Part shown: in pieces, positions 8,267 through 17,720 of the stretch | Position numbering within the stretch: the stretch's first letter is position 1 | Layout of the letters: each line of letters opens with the position of its first letter | Assembly (NCBI RefSeq): GCF_011189575.1 | Contig: NZ_PUJW01000001.1 | Coordinates: 186,001 to 250,000, forward strand | Direction of reading: 5' to 3' | Source of the DNA: Photorhabdus cinerea | GTDB lineage: Bacteria > Pseudomonadota > Gammaproteobacteria > Enterobacterales > Enterobacteriaceae | Length of the DNA stretch: 64,000 nt | The notes under the pieces: model-generated | Told to the model about the DNA's origin: nothing | Databases searched by the model: none | What the model saw: the letters and a program-made list of their open reading frames with translations, nothing else | Made by a program: the position numbers and the translations under genes

Positions 8267-10698
8267 TTTGGCGCTGGTTCTGGCGCGAATGGCGCACTCC
8301 CTCTTTATTGATTGTTTGGTTATCCCTCACTCTGGCAGTAGCCTGCGTGTTGGCATTAGGCAGGATCAGTGATCGCATTGATCAAAGTGTTCATTACCAG
8401 AGCCGGGATTTTCTGGCCGGTGATCTGGTTCTGCGAGCATCTTATCCGGTAGATAATAGATGGTTACAACAGGCGAAAGATCTTGGGTTAAAGTTGAGTA
8501 GCCAGCTCTCTTTCACCACGATGACTTATGCGGGGGATATCCCTCAACTGGCTAATGTAAAAGCCGCAGACAGTCTCTATCCGTTATATGGCAAGTTGGA
8601 AACTCATCCACCCGGTTTGAAAGCAGAAAAAGGTACTGTTCTGGTCGCTCCTCGCTTACTTGAACTGTTGAAAATCAAAATTGGCGATAATCTGGATGTA
8701 GGCGACACCACACTCAGAGTCAGCGGAGAATTAATTCAGGAGCCAGACAGTGGTTTCAATCCATTCCAGATTGCGCCGCGGATTTTAATCAGTCTTGATG
8801 ATGCCCAGTCTACCGGTGCGATTCAGCCGGGTAGTCGACTGACTTACCGTTATATGTTTTCCGGTGATAAAGAAGCGGTTTATCAATATCAGCAGTTAAT
8901 TGATCCACAACTTAAGGCTGATCAGCGCTGGTATACCTTGAAGCAGGATAGTGGCGCGCTGGCAAAATCTATTGAAAGAGCGCAACAATTCCTGTTGTTA
9001 TCCGCTTTGCTCACGTTATTACTTGCCGTTGCTGCCGTGGCAGTATCAATGACTCACTATTGCCATAGCCGCCATGACTTGATCGCTGTACTTAAAACAC
9101 TTGGTGCGGGGCGCTGGGCTTTGCGTAAGTGGGTGATTGGTCAGTGGTTGGTGTTATTGGGTGCGGCAGCATTGGTGGGCGCGCTTTTAGGATTAATGTT
9201 TGAATATCTGCTAGTGCATATTTTGGCACCTATGTTGCCGAAGACTTTACCAGAAGCAGGATTTTGGCCGTGGGTATGGGCATTGGGGGCATTATCTGTG
9301 ATTGCTTTGCTGGTGGGAATACGTCCATACAGGCAATTAATGGCAACCCAGCCATCACGGGTACTGCGTGATGATATTATCGCCCCCATCTGGCCATTGC
9401 GCTATTACTTGCCATTGGTGACATTGGTTGTGGTTAGTGGGCTGGTTTTTCTGGCTGGTACCAGCCCTATGTTATGGGCGTTACTTGCTGGTGTAATGAT
9501 TGTTGCCGTGTTATTGGCTGTACTCGGTTGGGGAGGATTGTGGCTATTGCGTCATCTGAAATCCCGCCATCTCAGTTTTCGTTTAGCGGTTAGCCGATTA
9601 TTGCGGCAGCCATTTCAGACGGTGACTCAATTGGCGGCTTTCTCTTTATCATTTATGTTACTTGCTTTGTTGTTGGCGGTCAGGGGCGATTTACTTGACC
9701 GCTGGCAGCAACAATTGCCACCAGATAGCCCAAACTATTTTCTGATTAATATGACTGGACAGCAAATTCCACGGGTAAAGCATTTACTGGCTCAGTATCA
9801 GGTTAAACCAGCGGAGTTTTATCCAGTGGTATTGGCCCGCTTGACGGAAATTAATGATCAATCAGCCATAGCGTGGGCAGATACCAAAGAACCGGACAGC
9901 AACATTGTGCGGCGAGAATTGAACCTGACATGGAAAGAAGAACTACCATCGTTTAATACTTTGACAGAAGGTAGTTGGCCTCCAAAAGAAAATGAAGTTT
10001 CTATTGAACAGGGGGTTGCTGAGCGTTTGGCAATCAAAATCGGTGATAAACTGACATTCAGTGGCGATACACAGCAATTCAGTGCCATAGTCAGCAGTAT
10101 CCGGTTGGTGGATTGGGAAAGCTTGCGGCCAAATTTCATATTTATTTTCCCAAAACGAACATTGGAAAATCAGCCGCAAACTTGGTTGACCAGCTTCCAT
10201 TATGAAGGTGATGGCCGCCTTCTGACTGAACTTAATCGTCAGTTTCCAACATTGAGTTTGCTTGATACGGGGGCAATGATTAAGCAAATTCAGGATATTT
10301 TGCAACAGGTAGGTAAGGCACTGGAGGTTATGGTTGGGTTGGTCATGGTATGTGGCATCTTACTCCTGTTAGCACAGATTCAGGTAGGAATGCACCGGCG
10401 GCAACTTGAACTAGTCGTTTACCGTACCTTGGGAGCGAGTAAGCAATTACTGCGTCGTACTCTCTGGAGTGAATTTGCTTTGCTTGGGCTAATGGCGGGT
10501 TTTGCGGCGGCATTAGGCGCGGAGGTTGCGCTTTGGTTGTTGCAAACAAAGGTTTTTGATTTTCCATGGCAACCAGAATGGCAGATGTGGCTCTTACTGC
10601 CAATAATCAGCAGCTTATTGCTTTCTTTGTGTGGTAGTTGGCTGGGAATTAGGTTGTTACGAGGAACCGGATTACATCGGCAGGTTCAAAAGGGATAA
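8263..10698 (+). CDS. ybbP: ABC transporter permease YbbP (FtsX/MacB type)
   Basis: An 811-residue inner-membrane permease. One membrane segment at about 15-35 is followed by a large periplasmic domain, a membrane cluster in the middle (about 240-430), a second periplasmic domain (about 475-670) and three C-terminal segments (about 690-800, ending VGMHRRQLELVVYRTLGASK and a final hydrophobic pair). The double FtsX arrangement and length match enterobacterial YbbP. It starts within the last codons of ybbA. Confidence 0.93.
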   Translation: MIWRWFWREWRTPSLLIVWLSLTLAVACVLALGRISDRIDQSVHYQSRDFLAGDLVLRASYPVDNRWLQQAKDLGLKLSSQLSFTTMTYAGDIPQLANVKAADSLYPLYGKLETHPPGLKAEKGTVLVAPRLLELLKIKIGDNLDVGDTTLRVSGELIQEPDSGFNPFQIAPRILISLDDAQSTGAIQPGSRLTYRYMFSGDKEAVYQYQQLIDPQLKADQRWYTLKQDSGALAKSIERAQQFLLLSALLTLLLAVAAVAVSMTHYCHSRHDLIAVLKTLGAGRWALRKWVIGQWLVLLGAAALVGALLGLMFEYLLVHILAPMLPKTLPEAGFWPWVWALGALSVIALLVGIRPYRQLMATQPSRVLRDDIIAPIWPLRYYLPLVTLVVVSGLVFLAGTSPMLWALLAGVMIVAVLLAVLGWGGLWLLRHLKSRHLSFRLAVSRLLRQPFQTVTQLAAFSLSFMLLALLLAVRGDLLDRWQQQLPPDSPNYFLINMTGQQIPRVKHLLAQYQVKPAEFYPVVLARLTEINDQSAIAWADTKEPDSNIVRRELNLTWKEELPSFNTLTEGSWPPKENEVSIEQGVAERLAIKIGDKLTFSGDTQQFSAIVSSIRLVDWESLRPNFIFIFPKRTLENQPQTWLTSFHYEGDGRLLTELNRQFPTLSLLDTGAMIKQIQDILQQVGKALEVMVGLVMVCGILLLLAQIQVGMHRRQLELVVYRTLGASKQLLRRTLWSEFALLGLMAGFAAALGAEVALWLLQTKVFDFPWQPEWQMWLLLPIISSLLLSLCGSWLGIRLLRGTGLHRQVQKG

Positions 10699-10708
10699 TT
10701 GTAGATAT

Positions 10709-10746
10709 CTGGGGAATGGGTAAGTTTGTCGCGAGCCCATTCCCAG
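10709..10746. terminator. hairpin between convergent ybbP and flavin monooxygenase genes
   Basis: CTGGGGAATGGG (10709-10720) can pair with CCCATTCCCAG (10736-10746), giving an 11-bp stem with one bulged G. No long T run follows on either strand, so it may be a weak bidirectional terminator or an RNA-stability hairpin. Confidence 0.4.
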
Positions 10747-10791
10747 AAGAGAGGAAAACAGTATTTTATTTGTTGACCTCTTTATCGATGT

Positions 10792-11850
10792 TTAGGCAAA
10801 TTCAGCTCTGAGTTGTGGCAGGATTTTTTCGCCGAAAGTGGTTAAGCCCTTAACATAATCAGGGAAGATCAACATGACCCCATCTAGTTCGCATTCACGT
10901 AGTAAATCTGATAATTGTTTGCGACATGTTTCCGGGTTGCCAATAGCTGTGTGGGTCATGAAGGCATTTTGGGATCTTTCAACCATAGCATTACTTTTTT
11001 CGCCAACATCGACGCCAAAACTGTGCATCATGCTTTTAACTGCTTCTATATCCAGACCATCACGATAGAGCTGAGCCAGCGTTTCAGCTTCTTCATCTGT
11101 TTCAGCGCAGATAATCGTACTCATACAAAAGGTTTTGGCGGTGGTACCGTATTCTGCTGCAATACGTTTAGCTGTCAGACTGATTTGTCGTGTTTCTTCT
11201 TCATCTTTACCACCAATAAAACACACATCGGTATGGCGTACACTAAAACGCAGCCCACGTTCTGACTGACCGGCGCATACCAAATAAGGGCGAGGAACGG
11301 AAATAGGTTTGGGTTCGGAAACACAATTATTTAATTTAAAGTAATCCCCTTGATGATCAACCTGCTTTTCACACCAAAGTCGTTTGATCAATTGAGTCCA
11401 TTCTTCGGTCATTGCGTAACGTTGATCGTGATCTAAATTGCTATCCCATTCCCCCATTTGTTCAAATTCGTCTTTAAAGGAGCCAGAGACGATGTTCAGT
11501 CCGGCACGTCCATGACTTATCTGATCCAATGTCGCGATCATTTTGGCTGTCACGGCAGGGTTATGTAGCCCGGCATGCATGGTCGCGATAAGCCGGGCGT
11601 GATGAGTGACTTCGGCAATACCTGCCATCATTGTGACAGATTCCAGCGAACTGCCCCAATGTTCTGTTTCGCCGCCAAAGCCACGCCATTTACTCATGGA
11701 CATAATAAAATCCAGGCCAATTTGATCAGCCAGAATAGCTGCTTCACGGTTTTGCTGATAAGAAGCATCCAGTGGTGGGGTATTTTTAGAAATAATCCAT
11801 CCACCTTTAGCGATAGGTAGAAATACTCCGAATTCTTTATTTTCCATCAT
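10792..11850 (-). CDS. LLM-class flavin-dependent monooxygenase, RutA-like
   Basis: A 352-residue bacterial-luciferase-like TIM-barrel enzyme. Such proteins use reduced FMN from a partner reductase and O2 to oxidise small molecules. Segments shared with RutA (pyrimidine oxygenase) include GGWIIS near residue 17, SMSKWRGFGGETEHW near 50-64, MAGIAEVT, the FMN-region block HGRAGLNIVSG, VCAGQSERG and the C-terminal DGVMLIFPDYVKGLTTFGEKI. No other rut genes lie nearby, so uracil need not be the substrate. It is the last of three same-strand genes, after an outer-membrane channel and an MFS carrier, which suggests uptake and oxidation of one compound. Superfamily certain, substrate unknown. Confidence 0.85.
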   Translation of the reverse strand: MMENKEFGVFLPIAKGGWIISKNTPPLDASYQQNREAAILADQIGLDFIMSMSKWRGFGGETEHWGSSLESVTMMAGIAEVTHHARLIATMHAGLHNPAVTAKMIATLDQISHGRAGLNIVSGSFKDEFEQMGEWDSNLDHDQRYAMTEEWTQLIKRLWCEKQVDHQGDYFKLNNCVSEPKPISVPRPYLVCAGQSERGLRFSVRHTDVCFIGGKDEEETRQISLTAKRIAAEYGTTAKTFCMSTIICAETDEEAETLAQLYRDGLDIEAVKSMMHSFGVDVGEKSNAMVERSQNAFMTHTAIGNPETCRKQLSDLLRECELDGVMLIFPDYVKGLTTFGEKILPQLRAEFA

Positions 11851-11908
11851 TGATTCCTTCTTTTTATGTTGTAAGGAATACCTTTTCAGGTCTATTTTAT
11901 TTTTAAAT

Positions 11909-13183
11909 TTAGTTAAGTAAGGAACTGTTGCCAGAATGTTTCCTTGCTATTTGTAAAGGTGGTTTCATCGTAAATGTGATAATCAGAATGGTAAGCACAG
12001 GTATAGCAATAATAAGAAATGCGGGTGTGAAACTACCTGAATAATCCTTAATGGCTCCCACCAGAAAAGGGGCGAAACACGCGATAGTGGAGATTAAGTT
12101 CACCACTGAGAATAATTCCAGATAGGGCGCGCGCCCAAAATAATTGAACAGTAATATGCTGGATGCCAGAAAGGTCATGCCATAACCGATACCAATACAC
12201 AAAGTGAATAGGATTAAAAATGTCCATGAGGTGGCGGCACTGAGTGCGATAAGACCACAGATAATTATCGACAGACTGCCGATAAGCAGTTTTTTGGGAT
12301 CGAGCCATTCACCAACAGCACCTCCTGCAAATCTTGAGAATGCGTTAATAAAAGCTAAAATACTGAGCGAAGAAGCAGCAACAGATTCGCTGAATCCATT
12401 TTCAGTAATATGAGCTACAGCAAAACTGTTGACGGTTATCCCACAGAGTAAGAAAGAGGTATAAGCGGCTGCAATGGCATAAAATTGCCAGGTGTGCAGT
12501 GCTTGCCGGACATTCCATATTTCTTTGGTGCGATAGATACTGGAAGTGACATGGTCTTGTTGATGTTTGCTGACTCTTTCAGCATGGGCATTTTCCTTTT
12601 TGCCTTCTCGCATAACTAAAATGGTCAATAGACTGATCAACGTAAGTAATACTCCGGAAATTGCCCAGTGCATACGCCAGTTTCCCCAAAATACCGTTGC
12701 CAGGAAATAGATCCACGGACCAACCACACCACCTAATCCTCCAATGGTGAAATAGATACCAAAAGCGAGTGATTGTTTTTCAAAAAGTCGGCTGATGACA
12801 TAAGTTCCGGGAACAGTAGCCATAAGACTAAAACCGATCCCTAGTAGTGTTGTACCGGTGAAATAAGCGGCGATATTGTGAGTGTTGTAGAGGATGTAAA
12901 AGCCGGTGATAAAAGTTAGTGTACCGATCAGTAAGGTAGCCCGGACACCGGTACGGCGAATCAACATCGCTGGGAGATAACTGGATAATCCACATGATAG
13001 ACCAAGTAAAGTGAATCCCAGACCTGCATCAGTCCAACTCCAGTTTAATTCCTTGATCATGCTGGGTAGCACAACGCCCAGTGAGGTAAATGTGGTTGCG
13101 GTGACCAAAAAGTAAACTAAACCCAAAAGTATCAGCAGGAGCCACTGATAAGTACGTCCGAACCTGTCATGTTGAATGGGCAT
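11909..13183 (-). CDS. MFS transporter, 12 membrane segments
   Basis: A 424-residue major facilitator transporter. Twelve hydrophobic segments are seen, with a cytoplasmic Lys/Arg/Glu-rich loop in the middle (about 190-220, REGKKENAHAERVSKHQQD). The first-half signature RRTGVRATLL matches the A-like motif between helices 2 and 3. It most resembles the anion/monocarboxylate-type branch (OxlT/MCT-like), but the substrate cannot be read. GGAG stands 6 nt before the ATG. It lies 56 nt after the outer-membrane gene and 58 nt before the monooxygenase gene. Confidence 0.85.
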   Translation of the reverse strand: MPIQHDRFGRTYQWLLLILLGLVYFLVTATTFTSLGVVLPSMIKELNWSWTDAGLGFTLLGLSCGLSSYLPAMLIRRTGVRATLLIGTLTFITGFYILYNTHNIAAYFTGTTLLGIGFSLMATVPGTYVISRLFEKQSLAFGIYFTIGGLGGVVGPWIYFLATVFWGNWRMHWAISGVLLTLISLLTILVMREGKKENAHAERVSKHQQDHVTSSIYRTKEIWNVRQALHTWQFYAIAAAYTSFLLCGITVNSFAVAHITENGFSESVAASSLSILAFINAFSRFAGGAVGEWLDPKKLLIGSLSIIICGLIALSAATSWTFLILFTLCIGIGYGMTFLASSILLFNYFGRAPYLELFSVVNLISTIACFAPFLVGAIKDYSGSFTPAFLIIAIPVLTILIITFTMKPPLQIARKHSGNSSLLN

Positions 13184-13239
13184 CTTGACTCCATAATGGA
13201 TAAAGGGGATCAGAAAATTCCTGATATTTTATTGTGGTA

Positions 13240-14145
13240 TCAGAAAAAACTATATCGAATAAAGATCCCGTAGCTAAATTGATCCGTTCGATAATAAGAT
13301 GTATCTCTTATTTTGTATTTATTTTTTATTGGGTTCAGGACAATACCTGTCCATAAATGACCGGGTTGATTGCCAAGACGTTTTCCTAAATCGTAATGTA
13401 ACTCTGGTTTGAAATCGATAGTTTCAGGTTGTCCATGTAAACCTAATGTATAATCAAAAGTCCCAACAATACGGAAATCACCTAAACGATTGTTGAAGGG
13501 AATTCCATAGTCGATATGAATTCGCTGATCATTCCAGCTATTTTTGCCGTTATTCTCAAAATAAAAAGTTGTACGCAACCAACTAATCCAATTTGTCTGC
13601 CAGTCAATACTGATGCCTGGGAAATAGTCGTAATCTATGCCTTTAGTTTTAGCAACCCATTGGGCGAACAAAATATCTTTTAACGGCCCAAAAGAGATGT
13701 CATTCCCGGTGACTTTACTAAAGCTCACTCTTGGTACAAATTTATAATAGTAGGTGCTTTTATCACCTTTATAATCATTTTGCAGCGAGTTTTGCCAAAT
13801 ACTATAGACGTACATATCGCCGACACTATAGTCGCCGAAAGCCTCTAAAATCGGTGAAAGGGTTTTTCGGGGATCGACCCGATTCTCAAATTGCATATAA
13901 AGGCTGGTATCAATAGATTGAAAATTAACAAAATTACTGGCTTGAGCTTGATTGATTGCTGGCAGCAATAAAAGTATTGAAAGTAATCGGCTCTTCTTTA
14001 AGCAGGTGTTGATCCAGCGCCAGACGATTGCCAAATAAGCGGTACAATAAAATGGAAAAGAGATCTTTGAAGAGAAAAAAAGCAGTGGGCAGTTTTCCGT
14101 ATCGTGGGTTTTTGAGGCAAATAACACAAAGGTACCCCTTCTCAT
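13240..14145 (-). CDS. Outer-membrane channel of the Tsx/OmpK family
   Basis: Probable nucleoside-type beta-barrel channel. After a hydrophobic stretch (SRLLSILLLLPAINQAQA, cleavage near residue 69 of this frame) the mature part alternates aromatic and polar residues and ends in aromatic FIRYSFF, as outer-membrane barrels do. Family-like segments are GDMYVYSIWQNS, FVPRVSFSKVTGNDISFGPLKD and RLGDFRIVGTFDYTLG. The start is unsure: the ATG at 14145 would add about 50 residues before the signal peptide and has no clear ribosome site, while a TTG at 14034 gives a normal-length precursor of about 264 residues. Family call moderate, substrate unknown. Confidence 0.7.
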   Translation of the reverse strand: MRRGTFVLFASKTHDTENCPLLFFSSKISFPFYCTAYLAIVWRWINTCLKKSRLLSILLLLPAINQAQASNFVNFQSIDTSLYMQFENRVDPRKTLSPILEAFGDYSVGDMYVYSIWQNSLQNDYKGDKSTYYYKFVPRVSFSKVTGNDISFGPLKDILFAQWVAKTKGIDYDYFPGISIDWQTNWISWLRTTFYFENNGKNSWNDQRIHIDYGIPFNNRLGDFRIVGTFDYTLGLHGQPETIDFKPELHYDLGKRLGNQPGHLWTGIVLNPIKNKYKIRDTSYYRTDQFSYGIFIRYSFF

Positions 14146-14952
14146 GCGGTATTGGGCTAATGGTAGCTAGCATTGATCTAATAGAATGGTTTTGTCAAAG
14201 GGATATTTGATTTTATTGATAAAAGGTGAGGGGAGTAGAAAAACAAGATTATTTTAACCTTAGTGATTTTGTGTTGAAAATTTGAAAGAGGATTGTTAAT
14301 TAATTCGGGTTTATGATGAGGAGTAATAAATGGATATTTATTTTAGGCTGTGTCCTGTAATCTATTTAAGGGAGATATTCAGCGGAAACACTTGTCCTTC
14401 ATTTTTCTTTCATGATTATATAGGATGAATAGTTTTTATATTTTTATAACATGATTTGGTATCATTTTATGAGCCAACTTAGTTGGTGTCGTTACTCGTC
14501 ATTAAAGAGATTGTTTAAGACGTTCGTTAAAGTGTATATAAACAATAAAAATTATGATTTCTTTTATTGCTATAACTTATGAAAATTATCAACGGGAATT
14601 TTTAATCTCTTTAAAATAATTACCATCCAATCATGATGATGTTATTTTTATGACCAAGTGTTAATTATAACCTAAGTTAAATGTCATTAAAGACTGTGTT
14701 GTCATGAAAGCATAAATAGTTACAGAAAAATCAACAATATTAAACCTATTAACGAGTTGATAATATATAACATTGCTTATGACCTATCATAAGTATTAAT
14801 TTCAACAATATAAATCATCCTATATGTTAAAAGGTAAACCATATGACATAACTAAAGCAGAATATCTTAAAATCATTCTTGCCATATTTTAATTTCAAAC
14901 AAAAAATTAAAGCAGCACATTAGATTAAAAACACCAAAAAGGATATATAATA
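14146..14952. other. AT-rich intergenic region, no convincing gene
   Basis: About 800 bp of AT-rich sequence separate the outer-membrane channel gene from the photopexin-like gene. Only very short frames occur, such as a 32-codon frame at 14331 preceded by GGAG, with no recognisable product. No tRNA-like or CRISPR-like structure is seen. It probably holds the promoters of both flanking divergent genes. Confidence 0.5.
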
Positions 14953-15984
14953 ATGAATACATCAAGTTATCTCTTTCTTAATTCAGAAAATATTAAGTAC
15001 AATGAAATCTCTGGTTCTAATAGCGTATATGCAGGTTATCCAAAACATATCAATAATGATTGGCCTAACCTTCCTGTCGAATTTCAAAGGCATATCGACG
15101 ATATTATTAATTTAAATGGCTATTTATATTTTTTTAAAGGTTCACAATATCTTAAATTCGATATAGAAAAAGCGCAAGTAAGTGATGGACCGAAGCCGAT
15201 TGTCGAAGGATGGCCTGGATTAGCAGGAACCGAATTTGAAAATGGGATAGATGCAGCCACGGAATGGATAGATATAAATGCCCCAGACAAAACAGATGTT
15301 GTTTGTTTCTTTAAGGGTAGCGATTGTATCGATTATACCGTGAGCTCACATACGATTAACCAGAAAACTATCTCGGAAAAATTAGGAGCAACAGGGAAAT
15401 ATGCAGAATTCAGTGCAAATCTTGATGCAGCTATTTTATGGAGGACCCGAGGATACCATTATATCTTCATTTTCAAAGGTAATTCTAATATCCGATTTAA
15501 TCTTAAATTAAATGCCATTGATGGAGGACCATATACCCCTAATAAAACTAATTGGATAGGTGTCGATTTCAAAAAAATTCAGGCTGCTGTATCAGTCGAT
15601 ACTGACTTATTAGGTAGCAAACAATGTGGCGGAACATGTGGTAATAATGATATCGGTAAATATTGTTTCCAATTATCTAAAAACACCCGATTTAGGCTGA
15701 CAACCTACACAAATACTGATGTTCATCAGCAAACTGTAAAAGTGTATGTTGATGACATTCTGGTAGATACATTAACCGGTAAGGGAATAGATAACTTAAT
15801 AGCGATAAAATCCTATTCGTCGGGTGCAGGCAAAGTCTGCATTGAGATCGCAGGAGATGGCAAACCATGCAAACTCCGCTATGCCTATAACACATTTGAT
15901 GGAAAACCGGGGACTGTCATTATTGGTGCCGAAAATGGTAACAATAACCATTACAACGACAGTGTGGTCCTATTGAATTGGTAA
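14953..15984 (+). CDS. Photopexin-like hemopexin-repeat protein fused to a LecB-like lectin domain
   Basis: A 343-residue protein without a signal peptide. Residues about 1-215 hold hemopexin-type blades recognised by the recurring FFKG(S/N)xxxxF/Y pattern (60-70, 119-129, 174-183), as in Photorhabdus photopexins. A linker with CGGTC (225-229) leads to residues 236-343, which follow the fucose/mannose lectin LecB of Pseudomonas almost without gaps (LSKNTRFRLTTYTN; GAENGNNNHYND; VVLLNW). Of the LecB calcium ligands E327, N335, D336 and N254 are kept, but the positions of D99 and D101 are N331 and H333, and the C-terminal PLG including the ligand Gly114 is missing. Ribosome site AAGGA. A strong terminator follows. 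Confidence 0.82.
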   Translation: MNTSSYLFLNSENIKYNEISGSNSVYAGYPKHINNDWPNLPVEFQRHIDDIINLNGYLYFFKGSQYLKFDIEKAQVSDGPKPIVEGWPGLAGTEFENGIDAATEWIDINAPDKTDVVCFFKGSDCIDYTVSSHTINQKTISEKLGATGKYAEFSANLDAAILWRTRGYHYIFIFKGNSNIRFNLKLNAIDGGPYTPNKTNWIGVDFKKIQAAVSVDTDLLGSKQCGGTCGNNDIGKYCFQLSKNTRFRLTTYTNTDVHQQTVKVYVDDILVDTLTGKGIDNLIAIKSYSSGAGKVCIEIAGDGKPCKLRYAYNTFDGKPGTVIIGAENGNNNHYNDSVVLLNW

Positions 15985-16024
15985 CAGGTTCGAGTTAAAA
16001 AGAGATCAAACTTATCAATGAATT

Positions 16025-16048
16025 AAAGCGGTATAATACCGCTTTTTT
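16025..16048 (+). terminator. Rho-independent terminator after photopexin-like gene
   Basis: Stem AAAGCGGTA / TACCGCTTT with a TAA loop followed by a run of six T (the last three stem T included), 40 bp after the stop codon at 15984. Typical intrinsic terminator. Confidence 0.88.
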
Positions 16049-16192
16049 GTTGTGTGTCATGATAAGGATATTATGGTAAAGAGATATCGGCCTTACTGGT
16101 AGGGCATGCCATTATCAACAGAAAAATAATATTTTAGTTTTCCGGTAACGTAATAATTTGAGCAAAATAGGCTGCATGGTTGTAGCTTAACA

Positions 16193-16372
16193 ATGAATGG
16201 TATAAATGAAGAAAATAAAACCATAGAATTGAACTTAATTCCAGAAACGTTAAGGGCTACTAATCTGGGTAATATTAAAGTTAGTGATTTACTTAACTAT
16301 GAAATAGATCAAACAGCCAGAACGATTGTAGATACTATATCTAGAACGGTTAATGCGAATAGATCAATATGA
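16193..16372 (+). CDS. Small hypothetical protein (59 aa)
   Basis: A 59-codon frame starting ATG at 16193 and ending TGA at 16372. The deduced peptide is Asn/Ile/Thr-rich, with an amphipathic stretch (SDLLNYEIDQTARTIVDTI) and no membrane segment or known motif. A distinct ribosome site is not apparent. It lies alone between two terminators in an AT-rich region and may be a remnant or chance frame; no function can be offered. The rest of 16049-16652 holds no other gene. Confidence 0.3.
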   Translation: MNGINEENKTIELNLIPETLRATNLGNIKVSDLLNYEIDQTARTIVDTISRTVNANRSI

Positions 16373-16460
16373 TAATTGAAGCAACATAAATAGGTTGGAA
16401 TTCAGAGTAATAAGCCTTACATCCTCCTGATTCATTAGGGATTTTTTCAGCTAATTTAAT

Positions 16461-16488
16461 AAAAAATAGCCCAAGGAGTTGGGCTATT
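16461..16488 (-). terminator. Rho-independent terminator of purEK
   Basis: Perfect 10-bp stem (AATAGCCCAA / TTGGGCTATT) with loop GGAG. On the minus strand it is followed by six or more T. It lies about 165 nt past the purK stop and so ends the purEK transcript. Confidence 0.85.
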
Positions 16489-16652
16489 AAAGATAAGTCT
16501 CACATCTTGAATAACTTTGCATGGCTTCTGATCCGATATAAAAGAACTTCTTGCTCAGTTCTCTTATAAATCAATAAGATAATCAGATCAATAAACAAAC
16601 AACGTCAGTATCAGGCTTACCCTCAGCTTCGCTTGTACAAATCTGAGGTTAA

Positions 16653-17720
16653 CTAAGTTAATTTTTCCTGCGCCCATTCAAGGCCACTCTGGTATTCAGG
16701 CGGCAGCATTGGAATAAGTTTCTGCAATGTATTTTTTAACTCGTTTTTATCTGTGTGAGAAAGATTAAGATGACCAACTTTACGTGCCGGGCGAACTTCT
16801 TTCTCATACCAATGTAAATGTACCAATGGCAAGCTGAGCCATTGCGGATTGGTATCTGTACCAATCAAATTAACCATGACTGATGGCGCGTTAACTTCTG
16901 GCTGAGGCATGGGTAAATCTAGAATAGCGCGGAGATGTAATTCAAACTGGCTGATAGACGCGCCGTTTTGAGTCCAGTGACCACTGTTATGAACCCGCGG
17001 CGCTAGTTCATTAATCAGTAAATTATCGCCGACAATAAAACATTCCATTGCCATCACTCCGACATATTTCAACTCGTGCATAATGGCTGACAACATGCTT
17101 TCAGCTTGTTGCTGTAGATGACAATTTTCCGAAGGAAAAGCAATACTGGTACGCAGAATGCCATCCTGGTGCAAGTTGTACGTTAATGGATAGAACACAC
17201 AATCGCCATTCTCATTGCGGGCGCCGACCAGAGAAACTTCGCCAGAGAATGGAATGGCTTGCTCAGCAATACATTCGCCATAAATATCATCCGGTAACTC
17301 TGTTTCATCCCCGGGATGAATGCGCCATTGTCCTCGACCATCATAACCACCAATACGGCGTTTAACGATGACCAGATTACCGAGTTCAGTGAACAGCTGC
17401 GGCCACTGGCTGGTATCAGCAAGTAATTGCCACGGAGCAGTTGCAAGCCTCCGGCTATCTATTAATTGCTTCTGCGGTAAACGATCTGCCAGACGAGGGA
17501 AAATATCCCGATTAGCGAAAGCCTTATGGCGAGCGAGTTCTTGGGTAAGGGCTGTTTCCGGCCAGCGTTCAATTTCGGCGGTAATCACACTATTCTGGTA
17601 AGGAACGGCTTCGGGTTCTGCATCCAGACCAACAGGATAAACCGAGATACCTAAAGGCTCACCGGCCTGACGTAACATCCGCCCAAGCTGACCATTACCT
17701 AATACACAAACTGGCTTCAT
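16653..17720 (-). CDS. purK: N5-carboxyaminoimidazole ribonucleotide synthase PurK
   Basis: ATP-grasp enzyme of de novo purine synthesis that carboxylates AIR to N5-CAIR with bicarbonate and ATP. The 355-residue length is typical. The N-terminal nucleotide-binding motif LGNGQLGRMLRQAG (about 7-20), the ATP-grasp loop RRIGGYDGRGQW (about 131-142) and the metal-binding NELAPRVHNSGHW block (about 233-245) are present. It overlaps purE by 4 bp, so the pair are coupled. Confidence 0.96.
   Translation of the reverse strand: MKPVCVLGNGQLGRMLRQAGEPLGISVYPVGLDAEPEAVPYQNSVITAEIERWPETALTQELARHKAFANRDIFPRLADRLPQKQLIDSRRLATAPWQLLADTSQWPQLFTELGNLVIVKRRIGGYDGRGQWRIHPGDETELPDDIYGECIAEQAIPFSGEVSLVGARNENGDCVFYPLTYNLHQDGILRTSIAFPSENCHLQQQAESMLSAIMHELKYVGVMAMECFIVGDNLLINELAPRVHNSGHWTQNGASISQFELHLRAILDLPMPQPEVNAPSVMVNLIGTDTNPQWLSLPLVHLHWYEKEVRPARKVGHLNLSHTDKNELKNTLQKLIPMLPPEYQSGLEWAQEKLT

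Noticed and set aside
14028..14210. Short plus-strand frame beside the outer-membrane gene
   Set aside because: 60 codons, Lys/Arg-rich, overlapping the other gene's N-terminus; no supporting signal.
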